A stretch of DNA of 64,000 nt from Roseimicrobium sp. ORNL1 (GCF_011044495.1 NZ_CP049143.1:2108001-2172000), one strand, 5' to 3'; counted from the stretch's first letter, positions 1-7,741 are shown. Notes: generated by a model from the letters alone, not told the origin. Program-made: numbers and translations.

Positions 1-89
1 CCATCTATGAGAAGCCGGTGAAGTTTCTTGGAGAGAAAGCAGGCGGTGCCGCAGCAGTGGCAAAGGGTGAATCGGAAGAGCGAGAGTAG
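1..89 (+). CDS. 3' end of an unidentified CDS entering from the left
   Basis: An open frame runs from the window edge (first full codon at base 3) to a TAG stop at 87-89 and encodes 28 residues ending KGESEERE. The tail is Ala/Gly rich and then acidic, like a disordered C-terminus. It is followed by a repeat and a strong hairpin, which fits the end of a gene. The product cannot be identified from so short a piece. An antisense frame (5-196) also exists, so the call is tentative. Confidence 0.4.
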   Translation, partial: IYEKPVKFLGEKAGGAAAVAKGESEERE

Positions 90-177
90 CAGAGGGCGAT
101 TGGATATGTCTTCCCTGCCATCGTGATTGCTACCGCAGTGCGTGGCTTCTCGTTGGTGATATAACCCGCGCTTTGCG

Positions 178-238
178 TCTTGGAGAGCGGTGGCAAAGGC
201 CTCCCTTGAGGCCGCTACACCGCTTTGAGCGGAGCGAT
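178..238. repeat. Palindromic intergenic repeat (GCGGTG...CACCGC family)
   Basis: The segment has nested dyads: outer arms GCGGTG / CACCGC, and an inner hairpin GGCCTC CCTT GAGGCC. It ends CCGCTTTGAGCGGAGCG. The flanks TTGGAG and CCGCTTTGA(A/G)CGGAG are shared with both arms of the large inverted repeat at 10936-11260, where the middle reads GGTGC GAA GCACC. It is therefore a member of the same dispersed family with a variable centre. No coding capacity is evident. Confidence 0.55.
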
Positions 239-253
239 TCGGCGTGAATTGAA

Positions 254-283
254 AAGGGCGCGTTGACCATTCAACGCGCCCTT
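254..283. terminator. Bidirectional hairpin terminator
   Basis: A perfect 13-bp stem (AAGGGCGCGTTGA / TCAACGCGCCCTT) encloses the loop CCAT. It lies between the end of the plus-strand partial CDS and the end of the minus-strand FAD oxidoreductase at 347, the expected place for a shared terminator of convergent genes. The A and T bases at the stem foot give only short U-tracts. Confidence 0.7.
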
Positions 284-346
284 CTCACGATCTTCACTGG
301 AAAGTTTGCGTGACCAGTGTCCTGGGTCACGCCATCGCACTTTCTT

Positions 347-2437
347 TTACTTCGTCACCGGTACCCACTGCACTGCATCGATCACCACATAGCCTTGCGT
401 GCCCTTGTTGGAGATGGTCACGGTGGAGGGCTTGCCTGCGGCGAAGTCAAAGGTGCCGAGCGACACAAAGAGACCGTCGATGGTGGGAGGCTTGCGCTGA
501 TCCACGGTCACCTTCTCCACGCCGCCCGCGTGCTCGATTTCCACGGGCACGGAGGAAGCGCGGTTGTTGTTCGCGGGATAAGCAAGACGCACTTCGTATT
601 TGCCGGGCTTCGGAATGATGGCTTCGAAGGTGGCTGTCACCGTTTTGGTCTTGTCATTGCCATCGTGCTGATAGCCATTTTCCACGAAGACTTTGGCCGA
701 GCCGCTTTCCTCCCACTCGCCGGTCACCTTGGCCCGCTGGTCATCGATGACCACGCCTTCGAGTTTGCCGGCGTCCTTGCCCTTGCTGGAGGTAGGGCCG
801 CTGTAGTGCAGCACCTGGCCGTCCTTGAGCAGGCGTTCCTTGAGCTTTTCATAAGGCACATCCTGCACGGGGATGTTGCTGTCGATGGCCATCACAGCCG
901 CTGTGGCTGCGCTCTGGGCCAGGATCATGAACACGGGCTCCATGCGGATGCTGCCAAAGGCGATGTGCGTGCTGGAGACGCACACAGGCACGAAGAGGTT
1001 GTCCGCCTGGCCCTTTTTCGGCACCAGTGAACCGTAGGCGATTTCATACGGGCCCTTCGTGCTCACGCCGATGTCGCCCTCGTTCTGCACGTAGCCTTCT
1101 GGGGTGATGTAGCGTTGCACATTGTGCGAGTCGATGGTGTAGCTGCCCATGCCCACGGAGTCCGGGGTGGGGCGTTGCTTGGTGAGTTCCAGTTCCGTCA
1201 TCACGTAGTTGCCAATCATGCGACGCGCTTCGCGGATGTAGAGCTGCGGGGACCAGTTGCCATTGTCCTTGTACTCGTCCTTCGGCAGGCCCCACTTCTT
1301 CATTTCGTCCTGCACATCCTTGGGCACGCGAGGATCGTTGGCAATGAACCACAGCCAGCCCTGCTGGTAGGTCTGGTGCTCCTTGATGATCTCCTTGCGG
1401 CGCTCATAAGAGGCATCCGGATAGTCGTAGTTGAGGCCGATGTTGTCCGTGCTGAAGGGGCCGTGGTTGTTCGTGTCCGTCTTGTGGTTCGGAATCGGGT
1501 CGAACTTGCCAAACGTCTCGCGCCAGCCGGCGTCGAAGACGCGGAGGAGCAGTTCGTATTGCTTCGCGTCATAACCTTCCGGCTTGGGGAAGGGGATGCG
1601 GTTCTCCGGATGGTCCGTGAGGCACATGCGGAAGCAGTAGGCCTGCACGCGCTTGTCACCGGCACCGTATTCGCCCACGGGCTCGGCGCTTACGCGGGCT
1701 ACCACGCCGCTCTTCGGGTCGCCAGGCACCACATAGGCGCTGATGGGCTTCTTCACCGCACCGAAGTGATGGCGGTGATGCAGCACGCCCACCTGGATAC
1801 CGTTCCACTTTTCGCCGTACACGCTGTTCGCTTCGCGGCCCACGTGGTAGTCCACCTTCGCGGCAGCCATGAGGTCGCCCTCATAGGTGGCGTCGATGAA
1901 CATCTTCCCGCCGTACGTATTGCCGCTCAGCGTGGTGATGGAAGTGATGCGTCCACCTTCCTTCTTCACGCCCTTCTCGCGGTCCAGCCACTCGTCCCGC
2001 TTCACCGGGATGTTGAATTCCTTCACATAGTCCTCGAAGACCTGCTCCGCCGCGTGCGGTTCGAAGATCCACATGGTGCGCTCGGCACCGTCCATGGCAG
2101 GCGTGCCCTGGCCCTTGTTTCCGTACTCTTCCTTCTTCTGCTGTTTCCAGGACTCGGACTTGTCATAGTGCAGCCAGATGCGGTGGTAGAAGTCGCGGGA
2201 AAGGCCGCCGATGACCGCCTTGTTACCCGTGTCCGTGAAGCCCAGGCCGCCACTGGAGAGACCGCCGAGATGCTTGTCCGGCGAGACGATGATGGCAGTC
2301 TTGCCCATTTTCTTGGCCTGCACCGCAGCGATCACAGCCGCGCAGGTGCCGCCATAGATCACCACATCATGCTCTTCCGCTTGGGCGGGGGAGAGCAAGG
2401 CGGCGGCCAGGAGGGAGGTGAGGAGGAGGCGTTTCAT
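347..2437 (-). CDS. Secreted FAD-dependent oxidoreductase with C-terminal golvesin-like domain
   Basis: The predicted product is 696 residues from ATG 2437. That start begins a signal peptide (MKRLLLTSLLAAALL...AQA); the frame opens 25 codons earlier without one. After cleavage comes a FAD-binding Rossmann start, VVIYGGTCAAVIAAVQAKK, then LGGLSSGGLG, typical of the FAD_oxidored family (PF12831) that is common in Planctomycetes and Verrucomicrobia. The last roughly 130 residues look like the golvesin/xanthan-lyase-type beta domain (PGKYEVRLAYPANNN, GYVVIDAVQWVP), a likely carbohydrate- or surface-binding module. The substrate is unknown; export suggests extracytoplasmic sugar or polymer oxidation. 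The gene seems to stand alone, and the hairpin at 254-283 lies just past its stop. Confidence 0.85.
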   Translation of the reverse strand: MKRLLLTSLLAAALLSPAQAEEHDVVIYGGTCAAVIAAVQAKKMGKTAIIVSPDKHLGGLSSGGLGFTDTGNKAVIGGLSRDFYHRIWLHYDKSESWKQQKKEEYGNKGQGTPAMDGAERTMWIFEPHAAEQVFEDYVKEFNIPVKRDEWLDREKGVKKEGGRITSITTLSGNTYGGKMFIDATYEGDLMAAAKVDYHVGREANSVYGEKWNGIQVGVLHHRHHFGAVKKPISAYVVPGDPKSGVVARVSAEPVGEYGAGDKRVQAYCFRMCLTDHPENRIPFPKPEGYDAKQYELLLRVFDAGWRETFGKFDPIPNHKTDTNNHGPFSTDNIGLNYDYPDASYERRKEIIKEHQTYQQGWLWFIANDPRVPKDVQDEMKKWGLPKDEYKDNGNWSPQLYIREARRMIGNYVMTELELTKQRPTPDSVGMGSYTIDSHNVQRYITPEGYVQNEGDIGVSTKGPYEIAYGSLVPKKGQADNLFVPVCVSSTHIAFGSIRMEPVFMILAQSAATAAVMAIDSNIPVQDVPYEKLKERLLKDGQVLHYSGPTSSKGKDAGKLEGVVIDDQRAKVTGEWEESGSAKVFVENGYQHDGNDKTKTVTATFEAIIPKPGKYEVRLAYPANNNRASSVPVEIEHAGGVEKVTVDQRKPPTIDGLFVSLGTFDFAAGKPSTVTISNKGTQGYVVIDAVQWVPVTK

Positions 2438-2527
2438 GGAGAGGGAAATAGAGACAGGGACGGCAGCGTGGAAAGTCTGGGGGGAACTGGGAGAGAAGTC
2501 CAGCCCGGGCAATTTTGGACAGGGAAA

Positions 2528-2893
2528 CTACGGCAGCGTTTCCTGCTTCTGCGGCTTCTTCTGGGGAGTGCCTTGGTTTCCACCAAACATCGCTTCCAGA
2601 AATCCCAGCAAGATTCCTGCGCAGACGATCCCTACGCCGGTCCAGAACATAAGCTCCCATGGCCAGGAGAACTCGTGACTCCTGAGGATCACCACTTTCA
2701 CCACAGCCACGGAGATAAAGAGCAGCATGCCAAACAGACACAAAATCCCGGCCAGTTTCCGCTGCCGATCTCCCAGGTGTTCATTTAGCCATCTGGCTTG
2801 GTTTGGAAGAAAGCGCCAGGCGACCCACCGGATCCCACTGGCGATGCCGACGATGAGCGCCAAGAGTAGTGCTCTCTTGATGAATTCCTCCAT
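2528..2893 (-). CDS. Small integral membrane protein, unknown function
   Basis: The product is 121 residues from ATG 2893 (MEEFIKRALLL). A longer frame reaches 2941, but its extra N-terminus (Arg, Glu and Lys rich) does not look native. Three hydrophobic helices are visible: around residues 5-25, 47-70 and 78-102. The C-terminal tail is short, polar and Lys/Gln rich (GTPQKKPQKQETLP). The protein is therefore likely in the inner membrane with a soluble tail. No family is recognised. It lies 90 bp upstream of the FAD oxidoreductase on the same strand, so co-transcription is possible. Confidence 0.6.
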   Translation of the reverse strand: MEEFIKRALLLALIVGIASGIRWVAWRFLPNQARWLNEHLGDRQRKLAGILCLFGMLLFISVAVVKVVILRSHEFSWPWELMFWTGVGIVCAGILLGFLEAMFGGNQGTPQKKPQKQETLP

Positions 2894-2971
2894 GTGCTGT
2901 TCACCATCGTAGGGTCTTTTTCCTTCACGGCAACTGCGCACTTCCCGCGCGATCTCCGAATCTGCGCGTTT

Positions 2972-3397
2972 CTACTTCGTCCAGTCTTCCGAGTACAGCA
3001 GTTCCTCAATGCCCGGTGTCAGGGCGATTTCCCGGCGCTTCGCGATGAAGGTCAGGGCATCCTCTGGAGAGAGTTTGGCGGTGCGCATCATCCACACGGC
3101 CACGATCACCACCGAACGACTGCGGCCAGCGCGACAATGCACGAGGACCTTAGGTGACAGTCTCACAAACTTCTCCAGCGTGAGCACGGCCTGCCGGACC
3201 AGCCAGGGATCGTTTCCCGGTCCATCGATGAAGTCGTACACCTTCAGGGCCTCCACTCCACACTCCGCCGGTTCGCAGCCGACAAAGTGGCCATTGAGGC
3301 ATAAGATGGAACGGAACCCGTGCTCGGCAATCACCTTGGTGTCTGCGGCATCCAGACTGGTACCTATTGCGACGTCGGGCGTGATGAAGCTGACCAT
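2972..3397 (-). CDS. Dual-specificity / tyrosine protein phosphatase
   Basis: The product is 141 residues and carries the cysteine phosphatase signature HCRAGRSRS, with H87, nucleophile C88 and R94 of the CX5R loop. Upstream, FIDGPGNDPW holds the candidate general-acid Asp, as in compact atypical dual-specificity phosphatases. No signal peptide or membrane helix is present, so it is probably cytoplasmic. The family hydrolyses phosphate esters on proteins or small molecules; the substrate cannot be told here. It is divergent from the AlkC-like gene, with a 118-bp intergenic region that must hold both promoters. Confidence 0.85.
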   Translation of the reverse strand: MVSFITPDVAIGTSLDAADTKVIAEHGFRSILCLNGHFVGCEPAECGVEALKVYDFIDGPGNDPWLVRQAVLTLEKFVRLSPKVLVHCRAGRSRSVVIVAVWMMRTAKLSPEDALTFIAKRREIALTPGIEELLYSEDWTK

Positions 3398-3515
3398 GGG
3401 TGAGTGAAGTCTCCTGACGTAGGTGACGACGCCATCCTAGAACCGGATGGATGGCTCGACAATCGCTTGCGCGCGTTTCCTTTTCTTCGGCTCTATCCGA
3501 TGCTAACCCAACTGT

Positions 3516-4631
3516 ATGCCCCTCGAATCAGAAACCGAATCCACCGCCGCACCTGCACTGAAGGAGTGGTTCAATGAAGCCCGCTTTCGCACGATGGCGG
3601 CGGACGTCGCGGCGGTATATCCCAAGTTCGATTCGAAAGCCTTCCTCGCGGCCACGCTTCCCGGACTGGAGCCGTTGAATCTCATGCAGCGGCTACGGCG
3701 CATGACGGAGGGGTTGCACGCCACCTTGCCCTCCGACTACGAGAAGGCACTCGGAATTTTGCGCAAGGTCGCACCGCGCATCGATCACAACTTCGTCACG
3801 CTGGTGCTGCCGGACTATGTGAGCGTGTACGGGCTGGAGCATTTCGAGCCCTCCATGGACGCACTGAAGTTCTTCACGACGTTCGGTTCGGCGGAGTTCG
3901 CCATTCGTCCCTTCCTTCGACAGGACTTGAAGCGCACGCTCAAGGTCATGCACGGCTGGTCGCGCGACAAGGATGAGCATGTGCGTCGTCTCGCGAGCGA
4001 AGGATGCCGTCCGCGCCTACCGTGGTCCTTCCGCTTGGATGCGCTCATCAAGGATCCATCCCCCGTGCTGCCCATCCTCTCCAACCTCAAGACGGACCCG
4101 AGCCTGTATGTGCGCAAGTCCGTGGCGAATCATTTGAATGACATCACCAAGGATCACCCGGACTGGGTTCTGGAGCGTCTCGCGGAGTGGCCCATGGAGC
4201 ATGAGCACACGGCATGGATTGCAAAGCGCGCTTTGCGTACCTTGATAAAAAAAGGTGATCGCCGCGCGCTGACCGTGATTGGGGCAGGGGAGAAGGCTGA
4301 GGTGAAAGTGGTGGAATTCTCCGTGACCTCCCAAAAGGTGAAACTCGGTGAGCGCATGACCATGTCCCTGCACCTGCAGTCCAAGACGAAGAAGGCTCAG
4401 CGACTGGTCATCGACTACGCCATCCACTACGTGAAAAAGTCAGGCGCTACTTCCGCCAAGGTCTTCAAGTGGAAGGAATGTACGCTGGAGCCGGGCGCTG
4501 TCCTGACTCTAGCGAAGAGCCAGCGGATCGTGGACTTCACCACCCGCGAGCATCACCCCGGAAAGCACGCTGTGGACGTGATGGTGAATGGCGAAGTGAT
4601 GAGCAGCGCGGTGTTTGTGTTGGTGAAGTGA
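3516..4631 (+). CDS. AlkC-like DNA alkylation repair glycosylase (HEAT-like repeats plus Ig-like domain)
   Basis: The product is 371 residues. Residues about 15-255 are alpha-helical with ALK/HEAT-like repeats (WSRDKDEHVRRLASEGCRPR, DPSLYVRKSVANHLNDI, HTAWIAKRALRTLIKKGD), the pattern of AlkC/AlkD non-base-flipping glycosylases that excise alkylated adenines. The last roughly 100 residues form a beta-rich region (VVEFSVTSQKVKLGERMTMS ... HAVDVMVNG) matching the C-terminal Ig-like domain known in some AlkC proteins and absent from AlkD. This is why I prefer AlkC. It starts at ATG 3516, stands alone and is divergent from the phosphatase. No adaptive-response regulator (Ada) is seen nearby. Confidence 0.8.
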   Translation: MPLESETESTAAPALKEWFNEARFRTMAADVAAVYPKFDSKAFLAATLPGLEPLNLMQRLRRMTEGLHATLPSDYEKALGILRKVAPRIDHNFVTLVLPDYVSVYGLEHFEPSMDALKFFTTFGSAEFAIRPFLRQDLKRTLKVMHGWSRDKDEHVRRLASEGCRPRLPWSFRLDALIKDPSPVLPILSNLKTDPSLYVRKSVANHLNDITKDHPDWVLERLAEWPMEHEHTAWIAKRALRTLIKKGDRRALTVIGAGEKAEVKVVEFSVTSQKVKLGERMTMSLHLQSKTKKAQRLVIDYAIHYVKKSGATSAKVFKWKECTLEPGAVLTLAKSQRIVDFTTREHHPGKHAVDVMVNGEVMSSAVFVLVK

Positions 4632-4658
4632 ACTATGGGTAATGGCTCATCGTGGATC

Positions 4659-4800
4659 TCAACACAGCGCCGAGCGGAGCGAGACGACTGCGAAGCAGCC
4701 CGAAGGGTGAGGACGGCAGGACGAATCAAACACGAAGACACAAAGCTACGGAGTTTTTTTAAGTCTCTGTGCCTCTGCGTCTTTGTGTTTCTGTGTTGAA
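4659..4800. repeat. Compound dispersed repeat: 76-nt block plus inverted CACRGAG-type arms
   Basis: Bases 4659-4734 are identical to 47690-47765. This block holds small GAA-loop hairpins (CTGCGAAGCAG, CCCGAAGGG). It leads into an A-rich arm (cacgaagacacaaagctacg), a run of seven T, and then an inverted arm (tctctgtgcctctgcgtc...gtgttgaa) at about 4764-4800. Read on the minus strand, that arm is a copy of the TTCAACACRGAGACACAGAG element found at 6331, 7679, 38299 and 47690. It fills most of the gap after the AlkC-like gene and may fold as a terminator-like structure. Confidence 0.7.
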
Positions 4801-4870
4801 GTCGAGGAGTCACCTTCTTCCCAGGGCCGCTGGTAAAATCCCTTGACCAGCACACGCCCCATCCGCTTCA

Positions 4871-5959
4871 GTGCAGGGCATGAAGGGCCAGTCCATCCGT
4901 CCGCAACGCTCGTCTCTTGTCGCGGAGACGGTGCGGGTCTTGCGGCAGGGTATCCAGTCGGGACTGTGGCGGGGACATCTACCGGGGGAGCGTGTGCTCT
5001 GCTCCCAGTGGCAGATCAGCCGGCCCACCCTGCGTGCGGCCATGGAGGTGCTGCAGCGGGAGAAGCTGGTGGAGGTGGCGCATGGATGCCGCACCAAGGT
5101 ACTCATCAAACCACCGGCGAAGTCGCCCATCACTCTCACCGTGGGCCTTCTGAGCCCGGAGCCGCTGCATGCGATGCCGCCTTTTGTGATGTTGTGGGTG
5201 GATGAACTGCGCGGCCAGCTCGCGAATGAGGGACACCTTCTTCAGGTGGTGGTAGGACGAGCGGGCTTCGGAAGGAAAAATCCCGCGCGTGCGTTGGAGT
5301 CGCTTATCGCAGGCACGCCAGCCGCCGCGTGGGTGCTCTATCAGGCCACGGAGGCGATGCAGCGCTGGTTCTCAGAGCATGATACTCCCTGTGTGGTGGT
5401 GGGGTCGTCTTTCCCAGGTACGGATTTGTCAGCCGTGGACCGCGACTATCGCGCCGCATGCCGCCATGCCGTGGGCCTGTTCGCGGGCAGGCAGCACAAG
5501 CGCATCGCCCTGCTGATTCGCCGTGAGCAACTCGGCGGCGACATCGAGAGCGAGCGCGGCTTTCTGGAAGGGCTGGAATCCTTCGCGCAGCGCGGTGTTA
5601 GCGGCACCATCTGTCGGCATGATGGCACCAATGCCGGCCTCTGCGCGAAGCTGGATGACCTGCTCGCTGAGAAGCCGCGTCCCACCGCGCTGCTCATCGC
5701 ACGGTCCGCCTCCGCGCTCACCGTGCTCACCCATCTGCTGCGGCGCGGCGTGCGCATCCCGCAGGACATGGCACTGGTGTGCCGCGATGATGACACCTTC
5801 CTCGATAGCACCGAGCCCCGTGTGGCCCGCTACGCCGTGAGTCCCGCCGCCTTTGCCAAGCGCGTGCATCGCATGGTCGTGGGGCTTGTGCAGGACGGCG
5901 TGGTGCGCGAAGGGAATGTGCGTGTGATGCCGACCTTTACGCGGCGGGAATCGGTGTAA
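4871..5959 (+). CDS. GntR-type DNA-binding regulator with LacI-like ligand-binding domain
   Basis: The product is 362 residues from GTG 4871; ATG 4880 is an equally good start. The N-terminus (about residues 15-75) is a GntR winged helix-turn-helix with the usual LPGERVLCSQWQISRPTLRAAMEVLQ pattern. Residues about 90-355 resemble the periplasmic-binding-protein fold of LacI/GalR sensors (TVGLLSPEP, ALLIRREQLGGD, DMALVCRDDDTFLDS, ending in the family's NVRVMPTFTRRES). GntR-LacI hybrids of this kind are abundant in Verrucomicrobia and usually sense sugars. The effector and targets are unknown; no transport or sugar-utilisation gene adjoins it. Confidence 0.8.
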   Translation: MQGMKGQSIRPQRSSLVAETVRVLRQGIQSGLWRGHLPGERVLCSQWQISRPTLRAAMEVLQREKLVEVAHGCRTKVLIKPPAKSPITLTVGLLSPEPLHAMPPFVMLWVDELRGQLANEGHLLQVVVGRAGFGRKNPARALESLIAGTPAAAWVLYQATEAMQRWFSEHDTPCVVVGSSFPGTDLSAVDRDYRAACRHAVGLFAGRQHKRIALLIRREQLGGDIESERGFLEGLESFAQRGVSGTICRHDGTNAGLCAKLDDLLAEKPRPTALLIARSASALTVLTHLLRRGVRIPQDMALVCRDDDTFLDSTEPRVARYAVSPAAFAKRVHRMVVGLVQDGVVREGNVRVMPTFTRRESV

Positions 5960-5988
5960 GATAAGAATCCCAACCCTGAACTACCTCT

Positions 5989-6309
5989 GTGAATCCCGAC
6001 GAACTTGCTGCCCGTATGGCGGAGGACATGGCCGCCATCGAACGGATGCGCATGCCCTTCGGGAAATTTGGCCCGCAGAATTTCCCTCCGTACGGCGTGC
6101 CGATTTTTGATCTGCCAGTGGAGTACCTCGCGTGGTTCAACCAGAAGGGTTTTCCCAAGGGCCGGCTGGGAGAGCTGTTGAAAATCGTGTACCAGATGAA
6201 AGTGGACGGCAGTGACCTGGCCTTTGATCCCATGCGCAAGCGCAACGGAGGAAGAACCACGCTGCGTGAAGAACGGCGCAGGGAATGGACCGCGCCGGAT
6301 GCGAAGTGA
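5989..6309 (+). CDS. DUF3820 family protein
   Basis: The product is 106 residues from a GTG start 29 bp after the regulator's stop. The core MPFGKFGPQNFPPYGVPIFD...YLAWFNQKGFPKGRLGELL matches DUF3820 (PF12843), a small soluble family once called putative quorum-sensing-regulated virulence factor. The motifs MPFGK and WFNQKGFPKGRLGELL are the family hallmarks. The C-terminal tail is Arg rich (REERRREW). No enzymatic role is known. The short spacing suggests possible co-transcription with the GntR-type regulator. Confidence 0.75.
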   Translation: MNPDELAARMAEDMAAIERMRMPFGKFGPQNFPPYGVPIFDLPVEYLAWFNQKGFPKGRLGELLKIVYQMKVDGSDLAFDPMRKRNGGRTTLREERRREWTAPDAK

Positions 6310-6330
6310 CCGCGGAAGGCAACGTCGAGG

Positions 6331-6362
6331 ATTTCAACACAGAGACGCAGAGGCACGGAGGA
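6331..6362 (+). repeat. TTCAACACAGAGACGCAGAGG dispersed repeat (left of IS)
   Basis: The sequence reads atttcaacacagagacgcag then aggcacggag. It belongs to the same family as copies at 4659-4800, 7679-7716 (inverted), 38299-38330 and 47690-47790. With the inverted copy at 7679-7716 it brackets the IS3 element, as if the insertion had split a palindromic pair. Confidence 0.7.
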
Positions 6363-6441
6363 TTCGAGAAGACTTAGGAAATTCTTCCACGAGTGGCCAA
6401 CTGCCTATGAGGTGCAACGCATTTTTGGACCAGCGAGTGTC

Positions 6442-7296
6442 TTAGTTTAGGTTTCTGGATTGGGTCTCAAACTGATTGGGGGTGAGGTAACCGATGGCGG
6501 AGTGCTTGCGCTGGTTGTTGTAGTAGCCCTCGATGTACTCAAAGAGTTCCAGTCGTGCATCGGTGAGATCTTCAAAGCGGCCTCCTTGAAGCATCTCGCG
6601 CTTGAGGGTACCCATGAAGGACTCTGTCCACGCATTGTCATAGGGGTTGGCTCGCCCCGACATGCTCTGGCGCAGGCCGGCACGCGTGAGCACGGAACGG
6701 AAGGCAGTGCTGCCATACTGGCTGCCCCGGTCGCTGTGGAAGACAATGCCGCTGGCTTTGGGATGGGTTTGCAGGGCTTGTTCCAAGGCATGGACGACGA
6801 GTTCTGCACGCATATGTGATGCGAGACTCCAGCCCACAATGCGACGCGAGCCCAAATCCATGACCACGGCCAGATAGAGCCAGTTTGCCGTAGTGGGAAT
6901 GAAGGTGATGTCTGCGACCCAGGCCTCGCCGGGCTTCTGCGGCACGGGCTGCTGGGCCAGCAGATTGGAAGAGGGACGGTCTGCCCGGCCATCGCTGGTT
7001 TTGGGCAGGTAGTTCTTGGGTTGGATGGCCTTGAGGCCCCGTGTTTTGAGGATGCGGCGCAGCCTCGAAGGCGCACACACGATGCCATGGTCACACAGCT
7101 CCTCATGGATCCTGCGGTAGCCATAGCGGCACCGGTTGCGTTTGAAGATCTCCTCGATGAGTTCCCCCAGGCGAGCGTCTTGCTCATGGCGTGAGATAGG
7201 CTTTGCCGCATGGTAAAAGCTGCTGCGGGGCAGCTCCAGGACGTCGCAGATCTTGCGCACACTCCCACCGGTCTGGCGCTGGAGTTGCAGGATCAT
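6442..7296 (-). CDS. IS3-family transposase OrfB (DDE integrase)
   Basis: The product is 284 residues. An N-terminal HTH_21-like region (SRHEQDARLGELIEEIFKRN, YGYRRIHEEL) precedes the rve/DDE catalytic domain. The first Asp is in WVADITFIPT, the second in VFHSDRGSQYGS, and the Glu in TESFMGTLKRE, all with normal spacing. ATG 7296 overlaps the orfA stop as ATGA. The frame is also open upstream to the slippery heptamer at 7341-7347, so the active transposase is expected to be an OrfAB fusion made by -1 frameshifting, as in other IS3 elements. Confidence 0.95.
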   Translation of the reverse strand: MILQLQRQTGGSVRKICDVLELPRSSFYHAAKPISRHEQDARLGELIEEIFKRNRCRYGYRRIHEELCDHGIVCAPSRLRRILKTRGLKAIQPKNYLPKTSDGRADRPSSNLLAQQPVPQKPGEAWVADITFIPTTANWLYLAVVMDLGSRRIVGWSLASHMRAELVVHALEQALQTHPKASGIVFHSDRGSQYGSTAFRSVLTRAGLRQSMSGRANPYDNAWTESFMGTLKREMLQGGRFEDLTDARLELFEYIEGYYNNQRKHSAIGYLTPNQFETQSRNLN

Positions 7297-7613
7297 TTCG
7301 CGAGTTTGGACGGCGATGGCGTGCCCAGGATGACAGCGGCCTTTTTTAAAATGTCGTTCTCCAGGCGCAGGTTGGCGATTTCACGCCGCAGCCGGTGCAG
7401 CTCGTTGGCTTCGCCCTCCTCGCCTCCGGCTCGTTGGTCTGCGCCCACGAGCTGCACCGGCTGCCTTTGGGACCGGGTCCAACGGTAAAGGATGCCAGTG
7501 CCAATGCCGAGTTCTTCAGCCACCTCGGACACACTCTTGCCCATGCGGACCAACTCCACGGCATGGGTTTTAAAATCACTGCTGTAACGCTTTTTTCGGG
7601 TCACGGTACTCAT
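7293..7613 (-). CDS. IS3-family OrfA (HTH DNA-binding protein)
   Basis: The product is 106 residues. The N-terminus is an HTH_Tnp_1 domain (KKRYSSDFKTHAVELVRMG, SVSEVAEELGIGTGILYRW). It is followed by a leucine-zipper-like coiled coil (ELHRLRREIANLRLENDILK) of the kind used for OrfA/OrfAB oligomerisation. The frameshift heptamer lies in the codons for LKK just after the coiled coil. OrfA alone usually acts as a regulator of transposition and as the terminal-repeat-binding part of OrfAB. Confidence 0.93.
   Translation of the reverse strand: MSTVTRKKRYSSDFKTHAVELVRMGKSVSEVAEELGIGTGILYRWTRSQRQPVQLVGADQRAGGEEGEANELHRLRREIANLRLENDILKKAAVILGTPSPSKLAK
7341..7347 (-). promoter_or_regulatory. Programmed -1 ribosomal frameshift site (A AAA AAG)
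   Basis: On the minus strand orfA reads TTA AAA AAG, giving the canonical slippery heptamer A AAA AAG in the zero frame. After a -1 slip the frame continues without a stop (GGC CGC TGT CAT ...) into ATG of orfB at 7296. IS911, IS150 and other IS3 elements use this same heptamer to make OrfAB. Confidence 0.85.
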
Positions 7614-7678
7614 ACGGCTTGTCTCTTATCCCGTGGTCCAAGAAATTAGCGCACCTCACTATCCATTCCAAAATCAAA

Positions 7679-7716
7679 CTCTGTGCCTCTGCGTCTTCGT
7701 GTCTCCGTGTTGAAAT
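7679..7716 (-). repeat. TTCAACACGGAGACACGAAG dispersed repeat, inverted (right of IS)
   Basis: Read on the minus strand, this begins atttcaacacggagacacga and continues agacgcagaggcacagag. It is the inverted partner of the copy at 6331-6362 on the other side of the IS3 element and is nearly identical to the right arm of the repeat at 4764-4800. Confidence 0.7.
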
Positions 7717-7741
7717 CACGTGGCGCCGCAAGCATGCGTCG

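Larger units (their letters stand above)
6425..7641 (-). mobile_element. IS3-family insertion sequence
   Basis: The element is about 1217 bp and carries overlapping orfA and orfB on the minus strand. The ends are inferred from short terminal inverted repeats TTGGACCA (6425-6432) and TGGTCCAA (7634-7641); similarity decays after these eight bases. No clear target-site duplication is visible (flanks CATTT and GAAAT). Both reading frames are open and the DDE residues are present, so it may still be functional. It lies between the DUF3820 gene and yjbQ, inside an intergenic dyad (GAGGTGC 6409-6415 / GCACCTC 7651-7657). Confidence 0.85.

Noticed and set aside
1115-2788. Long open frame (557 codons) antisense to the FAD oxidoreductase
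   Set aside because: His, Arg and Val rich, with no domain. The opposite strand has clear family motifs, so this is a by-product of high GC codon use. The same holds for long antisense frames at 13224-14915, 31712-33490 and 43630-46152.
4659-4800. CRISPR-like array
   Set aside because: Repeats are few, inverted and dispersed over tens of kilobases, with no regular spacers and no cas genes.
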